Source: CAADGV01 sp040290295 (GTDB lineage: Bacteria; Bacteroidota; Ignavibacteria; UBA10030; UBA6906). From it: 64,000 nt of DNA. The stretch covers positions 1-64,000 of the forward strand of contig PSMW01000018.1 of the NCBI GenBank assembly GCA_040290295.1, given 5' to 3'. Positions 44,923 through 54,236 of the stretch are shown one piece after another (within the stretch, counting starts at the first letter, position 1; the number at the start of each line of letters is the position of its first letter). The translations under genes were made by a program, and so were the position numbers. The notes under the pieces are model-generated. The model saw only the letters and a list, made by a program, of their open reading frames with translations. It ran no database searches and was not told the origin of the DNA.

Positions 44923-46476
44923 TCACTTCATCAGCAGCATCTTCTTCGTCTCGGAGAACTTTCCAGCCTCGAGCCGATAGAAGTACACGCCGGAAGCAAG
45001 CTTGTTGGCTTCGAAGAGCGCAACGTAGTTGCCGCGCGTCTGCTCCTGATTCACCAACTCCGCCACTTCCTGACCGAGCAGGTTGAACACCTTCAACGTC
45101 ACCTTCGCATCTTCAGGAATAGAGTAGCTGATGCGCGTCGAAGGGTTGAAAGGATTCGGATAGTTCTGACGCAGCACATAAGCTGTCGGGATCCCGCGCA
45201 CGCCAAGATCTTCACGCACGTCGGTGATGCCGTACGGCGGATTCTCCGCAGGCATCGGCACGTTCTTCTGCCAAATATCGATTGGTGCAACGTAGGTTGC
45301 GGGGAACGTGTTCGGCGCCGTCGGTTGGATGTAGCGGCTACGATACGGATTCTGTACACCCAAGCCGCCGCCTTCCGAAACAGCACCACCGCCGGCATGA
45401 CGATACTCGTAGTTGTACATCAACCCATAGTGCGTGCGACCCTTCACACGGAAGGTCACGGTCCAGATGCTGTCGGTCGGACCTTGCCGCGTCATGCGCT
45501 GTGCCGTCGCGAAGCTTCCTTGATTCGCGCGTTGGTTGTATGCCCAGGCGTAATCTTGGAACAGCACATACAGCGTGTCGGAATTCGGCAGGAATGGATC
45601 GACATAGCGCGTAGCCGGACCCATGTTCACACGCAGTGTAACTCGGCACGTGTCCGTCGTATTCACGAACAAGCCAAAGCGATGGATGTTGCTGAAATAC
45701 ACTGGATCCGTCGCGATGTTGCCAGATGCCCCGGGCAGAATAAGTTGGCGATTACCGTCGCCACGAGTGTACGGGTGATCGTACTGTACTCCATCCTTGT
45801 TCCCTCCGAAGCCCGGGAAGCGCGCTTCTGCCGACGCTGAATCCATTTTGATGAAGAACTTATGATCGACGACATCGAACGTGAAACCGGTGAAAGGCAA
45901 CGTCACTTGATACAATCCTGTTGTCGCCGAAAGCGTCATTGCCGTTCCGCCCCATCCGTTGAATCCACCGCGCACCTGCATGGTGTCGCTTGCCGCAACG
46001 AACCAGCCGATGGAATTCAAGGCACGCATATCGACGCGCCAGGTAATGTTGCCGCTCCATGGTGCATTGCAGACGCTGTCGTAGTTGAAATACACAACGG
46101 GAAGCGTCTGCATCCCTGCCTGAATGGTGTAGGTGCGGTTGCTTCCACCTTCCCAATCGAGCCCGCCACGATTGGGGGTCTTGAGAAACTTGTACTGGAT
46201 TTGTCGGCTGACCATGGTATCACCGAAGACGATTTGCTTCTCGTAGATGCTGTCGATCGGGATGAGGTCGCGCAGCGTGTCGCGTGAGTTACCCCAGTCG
46301 TTGAAGCTGCCCGCGACGCGCACAATATCGCCGCTATCGGGGCGGAACGAACCTTCGCACATCTTGATCTTCATATTGACGCGGAAGGTTACTCTCGTGT
46401 TCTGGGCAATGCCGAGACTGGTCAGCATCAGCGCCAGCGCTACGAGCATCGTGCGGGTGAGCCACGATATCTTCAT
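44923..46476 (-). CDS. T9SS-secreted protein with repeated starch-binding-like modules
   Basis: 517 residues. AGGAGGT lies just before ATG 46476 and a signal peptide ends at 'LGIAQ'. Three similar beta-sandwich units are visible: 'VTFRVNMKIK...VAGSFNDWG' (about 28-130), 'ITWRVDMRAL...VRGGFNGWG' (about 145-255) and 'VTLRVNMGPA' (about 280-400). The FNxWG element is that of CBM48/CBM20-like starch modules. A T9SS sorting domain follows ('NYPNPFNPSTRISYSI', ending 'GVYFYRLEAGKFSETKKMLL'). No catalytic domain is seen. It may be a surface glycan-binding protein doing the work SusE/SusF do elsewhere, which is inference from context. Last gene before the terminator. Confidence 0.85.
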   Translation of the reverse strand: MKISWLTRTMLVALALMLTSLGIAQNTRVTFRVNMKIKMCEGSFRPDSGDIVRVAGSFNDWGNSRDTLRDLIPIDSIYEKQIVFGDTMVSRQIQYKFLKTPNRGGLDWEGGSNRTYTIQAGMQTLPVVYFNYDSVCNAPWSGNITWRVDMRALNSIGWFVAASDTMQVRGGFNGWGGTAMTLSATTGLYQVTLPFTGFTFDVVDHKFFIKMDSASAEARFPGFGGNKDGVQYDHPYTRGDGNRQLILPGASGNIATDPVYFSNIHRFGLFVNTTDTCRVTLRVNMGPATRYVDPFLPNSDTLYVLFQDYAWAYNQRANQGSFATAQRMTRQGPTDSIWTVTFRVKGRTHYGLMYNYEYRHAGGGAVSEGGGLGVQNPYRSRYIQPTAPNTFPATYVAPIDIWQKNVPMPAENPPYGITDVREDLGVRGIPTAYVLRQNYPNPFNPSTRISYSIPEDAKVTLKVFNLLGQEVAELVNQEQTRGNYVALFEANKLASGVYFYRLEAGKFSETKKMLLMK

Positions 46477-46588
46477 ACATACCTCCTGTTGTTTGTGGTT
46501 GATGAATGTGGGTATAGGTGTATGATGACGGTAAATGATGGTGCGTTCGACTCTCTACCCTCCTTTCTGATTGTTGTGATCGGTGGAA

Positions 46589-47617
46589 TTAAAACATCAT
46601 GCCGACGCCAAATTTGTGAACATTATTGAGCCGGCCGAATTTTTCGAACGCATAGTCGAAGCGGACGTTCAATCCGGGCGTGACATTGTAATTGACACCC
46701 GCGCCGAACGTGATTTGCTCCTCCGAGTCTCTCAAGCCCCACCCTTTATACCCGACACGCAGCGCGAGGATGCGCTGAAACACGTTGTACTCCCCACCGA
46801 CGTTGATACTCTCCGTATTGTCGTTCGGGTGGTAGGCATCCAGAGCAACGATCAATTGCTGATCCTCGTCCGCAAGGACCTGATAGGCGAAGCCGATGCG
46901 TAAGGTAAGCGGAAGATCGAAGTAATCCGTTGCAAGTCGTGCATTCAGATTCTGGTTCGAGCCGGCGTTGCCGGAAACACCCACGGGCAGAAGTAAATCG
47001 TCGCCCGTCATATTCATCTTTGTGCCGAAGTTGGAAATGCCGGCGCCGAACGCGAGCCCCTTGAACGGCGTGGAGAAGAGCGTACCAATGTCCACAGCAA
47101 ATCCGCTTGCACTCGAGTTCCATATGTATTCGTTCACATATTTGACGTTGCCGCCGATTGAAAACCATTCGGTGAGGTTCCTCGCGTACGAAAGCCCGAC
47201 AGCGAAGCTTCCCGCGCTGAAGAATTGATTCGTGCCTTCGGGTTGTGCTTCGGTGGTTCGCTCCATCTGATCCATCGTCAGCGATGTGAAGTTGAGGCCA
47301 AACGTTCCCACGTCGCCGACAGGAACGATCACACCACCGTAGTTGAAGTTGATATCGGCAATCCACTTGGCGTGCGTGAAGACGGCTTCGGTCCGGTACA
47401 AGCGTGCTATGCCGGCAGGATTCCAGTACATTGCCGACGCGTCGCTGGCAATTGCGGCGAACGCGCCACCCATGCCAAGCGCTCGAGCGCCGACAGGAAT
47501 GCTTAAGAATTTCCCCGCCGTTGTACCGACTTTCGTCACCTGCTGCGCGTGGACCGAGGACACGAACACCGCAGCGACGAGGAGGATGAGTGTGCACGTA
47601 ATGTGTTGGGTCTTCAT
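46589..47617 (-). CDS. PorV/PorQ-like outer-membrane beta-barrel
   Basis: 342 residues; ATG 47617 has GAGGAAG upstream and starts a signal peptide (cleavage near 'SSVHAQQ'). The N-terminal 'FLSIPVGARALGMGGAFAAI' and 'DASAMYWNPAGIARL' are hallmarks of the PorV/UPF0164 family of FadL-like barrels, and the protein ends with strands and a terminal Phe (FGVGMMF). PorV shuttles T9SS cargo to the attachment complex. Several paralogues per genome are usual in these bacteria, so this one could be specific to the operon's products. It lies 14 bases after the 1255-residue protein gene. Confidence 0.88.
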   Translation of the reverse strand: MKTQHITCTLILLVAAVFVSSVHAQQVTKVGTTAGKFLSIPVGARALGMGGAFAAIASDASAMYWNPAGIARLYRTEAVFTHAKWIADINFNYGGVIVPVGDVGTFGLNFTSLTMDQMERTTEAQPEGTNQFFSAGSFAVGLSYARNLTEWFSIGGNVKYVNEYIWNSSASGFAVDIGTLFSTPFKGLAFGAGISNFGTKMNMTGDDLLLPVGVSGNAGSNQNLNARLATDYFDLPLTLRIGFAYQVLADEDQQLIVALDAYHPNDNTESINVGGEYNVFQRILALRVGYKGWGLRDSEEQITFGAGVNYNVTPGLNVRFDYAFEKFGRLNNVHKFGVGMMF

Positions 47618-47630
47618 AAGTTCTTCCTCT

Positions 47631-50600
47631 TTACTTGATGATCGCGAACTTGCCGACCTTTTCGCCGATCCCCGGCGCTTCCACGTGATAAATGTAGATG
47701 CCGTAGGCAAGCTGTAATTGATCGCGTGTGAGCACATTCCATTCGGCCGTTCCATCCAACAGGTCGCTGTCGTGCTCGATCGTCGCCACCAACTCGCCGC
47801 TCACCGTGTAGATGCGGATCGTACACCGTTGCGGAAGATGAGTGAAGTGGATCGAGCGTTGGCCTCGACCGGTCGGGAAGGGATTGTGTTCTTCCCACGT
47901 CGCGGCAGCAACGTATGGATTGGGTACCACCTTGATCTTGTCGAGTTCCGATTTCGCCTTTTGTTGATCGATGCGTTGGGCAATGGTGCTGAACTCGTAC
48001 ACATCGCGACGACTGAACGCCTTGTAGGTGACCAACGTCATCGTATCACCAGCGCGGTACGCCGACCGCGCCGAGTCGAACAATGCACGACATGCCCACG
48101 AGAGTTTCAGCGTATCGCCTTCGTAGCGATCGAGAATCAAGATGTAGTCGCTCAGTCCTCCGGGGATGTTCGGATCGTACGACGCGCTGAACACGCCTGG
48201 TCCTCCGGTTCCCTCCTGCTCGAAGAACGCGAACCTGACGCGCGCATTGTTTGCATTCGGATCGCGCACCGTGAAGTTTACCGGGATAGCCGGTACCTCA
48301 ATGAAGTTCACGTCATCGATCAGAAACGCCGTCGATGTATCGATCCCGACATTTCCGAAGACAATCGTGTAATCCTTCGGCGGCTGCTGTGCGATAACCG
48401 TTCCTTCGCGCCACGGCGGCAATGTGAACTTCCATGCATCGGGGCGGCTGACACGTGAGCGTGCTGTGTCGATTCCAAAGCGATGATCGTTGTTCAAGAC
48501 AATCTGCAAGCCGTGAGCAACGAGCTGGTCGAGTGCGTTCGGGTTCCGACGCGCCAACAATGTCTCCGGTGTCGCAGACGAGGCAGTGATGTCCGCGAGC
48601 GTAAAGGATTTCGTTCTGACGGTGTCGGGATCGCCGCTTCGTCCTCGGTAGGTCGTATCTTCGAATGTCACGCGATAGCGGTGATTGTTGAGCACCCTCG
48701 AAGGATCGACGACGCGAAAGCCCACTTTGCCCGTTGCGCTACCGGCAACTTGTTGGATCTGGCTTACGTTCGGCGGCAAGTACCCTGCAACGGGCGCCTC
48801 CGGTACAATGATCGCAATCGATTTACCAAACTCTTTCACCTTCCCTGTAATAGGATCGATGCTGATCTTGAGATTGCTCTCGGCTGGCGCGATGTTCAAA
48901 GGTCTGTAACCACGATCGTATGCACGCACAGCATAGTAGTACTTTTGCCCCGCCTGCACTGAGGTATCCGTCCATGTGTGCTGGATGCCGGTATCATCAC
49001 CGAGATAGAAATGCACGCCGTTGAACGCGACAGCCGAATCGACACCACGGATGCCGTCAACGAGATCGAATTGCGCGACGGGCCTCAGCCACGGTGCAGA
49101 GTTGCCGTACGCATCGGTGATTTTCTGAGCATCCTGGAATGCCGGATCCGTCGCGCGATAGATGCGGTAGCCTTCGAAGTCACGCCCGATAGCGCCGGGG
49201 ATGCCGGAGAGGAATCGGTCAACAGATTGCTCTGCAATTTCATCCCAATACAATGTTACTTGAGGACGCCCTCGTTCGTTCGTGGTTGCCACCGCGGTCA
49301 CTGTCGGTTCGAGCGGCGCCTGCGCAAATTGATAATCCTCTTCGTAGGCAAGCAAAGCATACGTGCGCTTGCGGAGTGCATCGGCTTTCGCGCCGGTGAA
49401 GTCGGCGTTTCCGGGACACCGAATTGCATTGCCTATCACCACGGCGCATGAGATGCGCTCGATCTGTCCTGGATTCAATGGGAAAATTCCCGACGAAACG
49501 AACAGATCGTATTCTCCTGTAGGAATCAGCGCCGGATTGACGAACGAGCCGGGAATCATGAACTTTGCCCAGAAGAAGACGTCGGCGGTTTGCGTAAAGT
49601 TGATTGCCCCCGCAGGCAAATACTGAACGTTGGTCAAGCCAATCTGGTCGGCTTCGGAAACGTCCGTCTTGTCGATGTTGGGTTCTCCCGGGAATGGTGT
49701 TCCCACACCCGATGTGGGCTTTCCATCGCCCTCACCAAAGTCATGCGTGTCCGGTGCTCCATCGAGTCCGACATCATCGGTGAGAGGATTCCAATCGCCA
49801 TCGTCATCGATACCGTTGTTGCGGCTCTCGTCGATCAACTCATCGATGTTCTCGTCGATCCCGGCAACAACCAGCCCATCTCGATTGATATACTTCTTGC
49901 CGATATCTTCCGGTCCGAGATCGTAGAGCACCACATTCGTTCCCGGAACCTTGTAGCGTCTGTAGGGATCACGCGCAGCAGTATCCACCATCCCCTGCGT
50001 TACACGCGGCAGGTCGGCTTCGCAATTCCCGTCGTTGTCAATGTTGTCCTTGTAGCGCTTGTTCAAATCTTCCACCCCGACTTGGATGAGATGAATCGAC
50101 TGCTGGCGGAATTGACGATTGTTGTTGGGCCAGAACGTTGTATCGTTTTCGGGATTGGGGGGCCAACGACCCCACACGTCGGTGAGCGCCGCGTTGATCA
50201 TCGCTTGCGTCACGACGGGACTGTTCACTTCACCGTTGTCATTGTTGTCGATGCCATCTGCAAAGCCGACGCCACGCTGTTCGCCAAAGGGAATGTACGT
50301 CGAGTCTTCGTCGATTAGCCCGTTGTGATTATTGTCGATCTGGTCGCCGGAGACTTCCTCCGATGTACCGGGGAGTCGAGCTGCGAACAAGGACGGCAAC
50401 ACTTTCGGACCCGATGCATACTCGGGGCTATCGCCGTCGTTGTCGATGCGATCGACCGCGTTGCCGGGTGTTTCGAGATAGAGCGTCGCTGCCGCGCCGA
50501 CACACGCACCGGCAAACGCGGGATTGGAGCTTATGCCGTCCGAATCGAGTGAAAACGCCACGTCGAGCAACAGGTCGAAGCTCGGCGAGTCATCCTGCGA

Positions 50601-51398
50601 ATCGCCATCGCCGCCGACGAAATCTGCCAGCCACAGCGTTACGCCCGTCTTCTTGATTTCTTTCGTTCCATCGTTCTTGATTTCGTGAATGAAGAAGACC
50701 GCGTCCGCTACCGACACCTGCGACCACTCCAAAGCACGATAGTCGATCAGCAATCCGAGTCCACGACGCGCGGGATCGGTCGTGTCCGGCGTGTAACGGA
50801 AGCGGTTGTAGTTGTCGTCGCCAACACGAGCAAACAACTCTTGATCGGCATTGAACTGATTCTTCCCAAAGAACCCATTCCACTTCCCTCGCCATCCCGG
50901 ATCGTTTTGATCGGCAAGCTTGTCGGGCCAGAATGGGGGCCAGGTATTCGGCTCATCGCTCTTGGCAATCTTGCCGACTGCTGTGTTGAAGTATCCCGGG
51001 ACGGGGTTCATGTTCCAATCGCCGCCGGTTGCAGGATTGGTGCGGAAGGCCGGAAGATCCACAATGCGCACGGTACGTCCCGTATCATCCACCACTTCCC
51101 CTCCGACAAAAAGTGCAAGCAGCGCTACGTACACGCGCCCGGTATTTTTGGGCCACTCGTACGGCACACCTTGGCCTGCACCGGTTCTGCCTGAGAAACA
51201 GAAATTGAATACACTCGTGCGAAGATTGTTGCCGTCGATTTCCGTTCGGCGTCGAAGCGTCGGATCGACGCGCTCACGGCTGGGCACATGCTGCGCATGT
51301 GTTTCGGTTGCACTTCCCACCACCATAAGCACGAGCAAGCTGATGCCGACGATCGTCCTTAGCGAACCGTGTTTACCTTCCATCTTTCGTTGAACCAT
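47631..51398 (-). CDS. Large secreted protein with calcium-binding-like Asp repeats and FlgD-like tail
   Basis: 1255 residues, signal peptide ending near 'TETHAQHVPS'; the start could also be ATG 51383. The middle (about 300-620) has spaced Asp-rich loops such as 'DRIDNDGDSPE', 'DQIDNNHNGLIDED', 'DGIDNNDNG', 'DNIDNDGNCEADLP' and 'NGIDDDGDWNP', like thrombospondin type 3/EF-type Ca2+ sites. A fibronectin-like part ('YYYAVRAYDRGYRPL') precedes the end. The C-terminus 'KVVPNPYVAAATWE...YGIYIYHVEA...GKFAIIK' is a FlgD-Ig-like/T9SS-type module. It sits between the TonB receptor and the PorV-like barrel, so it is probably a surface partner of the receptor. No enzyme motif is recognised. Confidence 0.8.
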   Translation of the reverse strand: MVQRKMEGKHGSLRTIVGISLLVLMVVGSATETHAQHVPSRERVDPTLRRRTEIDGNNLRTSVFNFCFSGRTGAGQGVPYEWPKNTGRVYVALLALFVGGEVVDDTGRTVRIVDLPAFRTNPATGGDWNMNPVPGYFNTAVGKIAKSDEPNTWPPFWPDKLADQNDPGWRGKWNGFFGKNQFNADQELFARVGDDNYNRFRYTPDTTDPARRGLGLLIDYRALEWSQVSVADAVFFIHEIKNDGTKEIKKTGVTLWLADFVGGDGDSQDDSPSFDLLLDVAFSLDSDGISSNPAFAGACVGAAATLYLETPGNAVDRIDNDGDSPEYASGPKVLPSLFAARLPGTSEEVSGDQIDNNHNGLIDEDSTYIPFGEQRGVGFADGIDNNDNGEVNSPVVTQAMINAALTDVWGRWPPNPENDTTFWPNNNRQFRQQSIHLIQVGVEDLNKRYKDNIDNDGNCEADLPRVTQGMVDTAARDPYRRYKVPGTNVVLYDLGPEDIGKKYINRDGLVVAGIDENIDELIDESRNNGIDDDGDWNPLTDDVGLDGAPDTHDFGEGDGKPTSGVGTPFPGEPNIDKTDVSEADQIGLTNVQYLPAGAINFTQTADVFFWAKFMIPGSFVNPALIPTGEYDLFVSSGIFPLNPGQIERISCAVVIGNAIRCPGNADFTGAKADALRKRTYALLAYEEDYQFAQAPLEPTVTAVATTNERGRPQVTLYWDEIAEQSVDRFLSGIPGAIGRDFEGYRIYRATDPAFQDAQKITDAYGNSAPWLRPVAQFDLVDGIRGVDSAVAFNGVHFYLGDDTGIQHTWTDTSVQAGQKYYYAVRAYDRGYRPLNIAPAESNLKISIDPITGKVKEFGKSIAIIVPEAPVAGYLPPNVSQIQQVAGSATGKVGFRVVDPSRVLNNHRYRVTFEDTTYRGRSGDPDTVRTKSFTLADITASSATPETLLARRNPNALDQLVAHGLQIVLNNDHRFGIDTARSRVSRPDAWKFTLPPWREGTVIAQQPPKDYTIVFGNVGIDTSTAFLIDDVNFIEVPAIPVNFTVRDPNANNARVRFAFFEQEGTGGPGVFSASYDPNIPGGLSDYILILDRYEGDTLKLSWACRALFDSARSAYRAGDTMTLVTYKAFSRRDVYEFSTIAQRIDQQKAKSELDKIKVVPNPYVAAATWEEHNPFPTGRGQRSIHFTHLPQRCTIRIYTVSGELVATIEHDSDLLDGTAEWNVLTRDQLQLAYGIYIYHVEAPGIGEKVGKFAIIK

Positions 51399-51412
51399 AG
51401 AAGCCCCAAGGA

Positions 51413-54229
51413 TTAGAAATTGATCTCAAGACCGAATTGAATTTGCCGCGGTTCGGAATAGAAATCCGGTCGCAGCAGATACTCTTCCAGCGTGTTGAGC
51501 CGATAGCCGCCGGAGAGACTCCCGATACCCAATGCAGCAGGTGTAGCACTGGCACGTCCCGTCTCGCCGTACACGCGAATTTCATTCCGGCGATCCAAAA
51601 GGTTAAAGACCTTCACGAACACACTTATGTTGAGAGGGTCGAATCGAAAACTCTTGTACGCGCGCAGATCGATGGTGTAATGCGCTGGAAGCCTGCGCGT
51701 ATTGGTCGGGCGGTATGCATCGTTGCCGCGCGATTCCACTTGATTCAGCACCGGCGTGTACGGCAGCCCCGAACCGTACTGCCCGATGAGAAACACGCCC
51801 CAATCTGCTTCGCTCAGCCCGATCGACAGATTGGCCGTGTGTGTCTGATCCCAATCTAACGGCGCAAGCGTTACGCCCGAGATGACCGTTCCGCGATCAT
51901 TGGTAGCGTATCGTGCTTGATCGGCTTGCTTGTCGGAGTTTACCCCTTCTGCAATCTGGAACGTGTAGGAGAAATTGAACGAGAGCATCTTCGACGGACG
52001 CTTAATGACGGTAAGCGTTATGCCGCGCGAATTCGCGTAGTCCTTATTGATGAACTGTGTGTAATAAACCGTCGCTGTTTGTCCCGTCGGGTCGATCACG
52101 GGAATCGGTGCGCTGGTCGAGGTCCAGTCACGCGTATCGCGATAGAAGCCGGTGATATCGAAGCTGATGTCGTCGGAGATCTGCTGCTGCAAGCCGAATT
52201 CGTACATCACCGTCTTCTGCGCGTTCAAGTCGGCGTTGCCGAACACGCCCTGGGTTCCACTGGCAGTCGTCACCTTGAACTCAGGTCGTTGGTACAAATC
52301 GCTGAACGACGGATACTGGAGAAAGTGCCCGTAGGAGAAGTGCAATATGCCGCGATCGGTAATCGGATACGAGATGCCGAAGCGCGGACTGATGCTTGTT
52401 TTGGGAGAAGCTTTTTTGTACCACCGGCTGCGTCGAGCCGCAACCACTGCGGGGTCACGTTGTTCGTCGTCGGACCTCACGCCGTCGCCGTTGAGGTCCA
52501 CACGATTCTCTTGCTTGAATGGATTGTAGATGTTCGGGTCTTGCGGGTCTGCCAAGACGTCGCCCCGCGAGTTAAAGTAATCGAACCTCACGCCGACATT
52601 CACGATCATCTGTTCATACTCCAGCTTGTCCTGCACATAGGCAGAAAATTCGATCGGCTGGCGCGTGTACTCCTGATAGAGCGGACCGGTACGATCAGGT
52701 ATCGCGGGAATCGGTCTGCCTTGCGCATCTTGCCCGTTGGTAACGTCGAACTCCTCGTAATAGAGGCGATGCAATCGCACCTCCGCGCCTGCCTTCAACT
52801 GATGGAGTTGGCTCAGTTGATCGGTGTAATCGAGTTTCGTTCCGCGTGTTTCGGTGTTGCGCTTGAAGTGATGGTTGTTCGTTCCTACCACACGAAACTT
52901 GTAGCTTCCAGCGTTGGCTTGCAGCACGTCGGGATCGACGATATAGCGCGGGTCGAGGGGATTATCGAACAAGAACTCGCGGAATTGTTTGTAGAGATAA
53001 TAGACATTGAGTGTGTAGAAGGAGGATCCACTCAGCGTGTGCGTCCACAAAGCCGTCAGGTTGTAGTTGCGATCGAATTTGTGAACGTCGCCCGTCGGGA
53101 TCAAAAAGAAATCATGATTGTAGTCGCGGAAGTCGATTGCACTGCCAATGGCGCTGAGACTCAATTTCGTTCCGCCTCCAAACTGCGCCGTGAGTTTTGC
53201 TTGCCCCGAGCGACGAATCCGTCCGTTCATCGACATTGGGCGGTCGAGGTATTGCCGAGCGAGAAGATTTCCCGATGCATCGAAGACGGCAGCGTTGCCC
53301 GGAAGCGGCGTGCCGTCAGGATTCAGAATATTGTTCCCGTACAACCATCCGCTTGAGCGAAAATATCTGCCCGAGATGTAGAACGTGAACGGCGTGCTCG
53401 GAATCGGACCACTCAAGCTCCCTTCGATGTTGTGAGTGGCAAACGGCTTCACCTCCTTTGAGTTGAAGAAGATACCATCGTCCTTCGTCACGTAATTGCC
53501 GGTGTAGGTCGAAAGATTGCCCGCGAAATGCTGCTCGCCATCCTTGGTCACGATATTGACAATGCCCGACATCGCCTGCCCGTACTCGGCGTTGAACGTC
53601 CCACTGATGACCTGCAGCTCCTGCACAGAGTTGTTGTCCACCTGCACCGCCTGACTGTTATCGAACGCGTCCGTAATGGAGACGCCATCGACCCAGTAGG
53701 CCACTTCGCTCGTGCGCCCACCACGAATGTGAATGCCCCCGTCTCGATCTTGCGTGATGCCGGCTTGCAGCGTGAGCACTTCCGAGACCTCGGAAACGGG
53801 TAGTGACTTGATTGTGCTTGCATCGACACGAGCCTCGCTGGAGGTGAGGTCTTTGCGCACGATCGGCCGTTCGGCGGTCACAATCACTTCTTCTGCTTGC
53901 ACCACTTCGGGAACGAGCTGGAAATTTTGTGTCGTGGTCAGGTCAACCGAAACGTTCACACCCGTAACGGTCTTCTTGTTGTAGCCCACCGAACTCGCAA
54001 CGAGTGTGTACGTACCGGGAGGAACATTGAGAATAAGATAGTACCCGTCAACATTTGTTGCGGCACCGAGGCTTGTCCCTTGCACAAGAACCGACGCGCC
54101 GACCACAGGTTCTCCGGTTTGGGTGTCCTTCACCTGCCCCACGATCTTGCCCGTCGTTCCCGCCTTCAGCATCGCTGCACCGGCGGCAAGAGCAGCAACA
54201 AGAAGCAAGGCACGTTCGATCGCTTTCAT
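51413..54229 (-). CDS. TonB-dependent receptor with carboxypeptidase-like N-terminal domain
   Basis: 938 residues from ATG 54229, with a signal peptide ending at 'AAMLKAG'. Order: carboxypeptidase-regulatory-like domain (about 25-100, 'KIVGQVKDTQTGEPVVGASV', 'GYYLILNVPPGTYTL'), TonB box-like 'EEVIVTAER', plug ('LPVSEVSEVLTLQAGI', 'IHIRGGRTSEVAYWVDGVSI', 'GTFNAEYGQAMSGIVNIVTK'), then a long 22-strand barrel ending in the aromatic 'FGLEINF'. It transports large ligands across the outer membrane using TonB energy. Starch oligosaccharides are inferred from the operon. The SusC-like fold is usually paired with SusD, which is absent here. Confidence 0.93.
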   Translation of the reverse strand: MKAIERALLLVAALAAGAAMLKAGTTGKIVGQVKDTQTGEPVVGASVLVQGTSLGAATNVDGYYLILNVPPGTYTLVASSVGYNKKTVTGVNVSVDLTTTQNFQLVPEVVQAEEVIVTAERPIVRKDLTSSEARVDASTIKSLPVSEVSEVLTLQAGITQDRDGGIHIRGGRTSEVAYWVDGVSITDAFDNSQAVQVDNNSVQELQVISGTFNAEYGQAMSGIVNIVTKDGEQHFAGNLSTYTGNYVTKDDGIFFNSKEVKPFATHNIEGSLSGPIPSTPFTFYISGRYFRSSGWLYGNNILNPDGTPLPGNAAVFDASGNLLARQYLDRPMSMNGRIRRSGQAKLTAQFGGGTKLSLSAIGSAIDFRDYNHDFFLIPTGDVHKFDRNYNLTALWTHTLSGSSFYTLNVYYLYKQFREFLFDNPLDPRYIVDPDVLQANAGSYKFRVVGTNNHHFKRNTETRGTKLDYTDQLSQLHQLKAGAEVRLHRLYYEEFDVTNGQDAQGRPIPAIPDRTGPLYQEYTRQPIEFSAYVQDKLEYEQMIVNVGVRFDYFNSRGDVLADPQDPNIYNPFKQENRVDLNGDGVRSDDEQRDPAVVAARRSRWYKKASPKTSISPRFGISYPITDRGILHFSYGHFLQYPSFSDLYQRPEFKVTTASGTQGVFGNADLNAQKTVMYEFGLQQQISDDISFDITGFYRDTRDWTSTSAPIPVIDPTGQTATVYYTQFINKDYANSRGITLTVIKRPSKMLSFNFSYTFQIAEGVNSDKQADQARYATNDRGTVISGVTLAPLDWDQTHTANLSIGLSEADWGVFLIGQYGSGLPYTPVLNQVESRGNDAYRPTNTRRLPAHYTIDLRAYKSFRFDPLNISVFVKVFNLLDRRNEIRVYGETGRASATPAALGIGSLSGGYRLNTLEEYLLRPDFYSEPRQIQFGLEINF

Positions 54230-54236
54230 ACGGCAT

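Noticed and set aside
47631..51398. The 1255-residue protein as a SusD homologue
   Set aside because: It is far too long, has Asp-rich loops and a beta-rich plan in place of TPR-like helices, and no lipobox.
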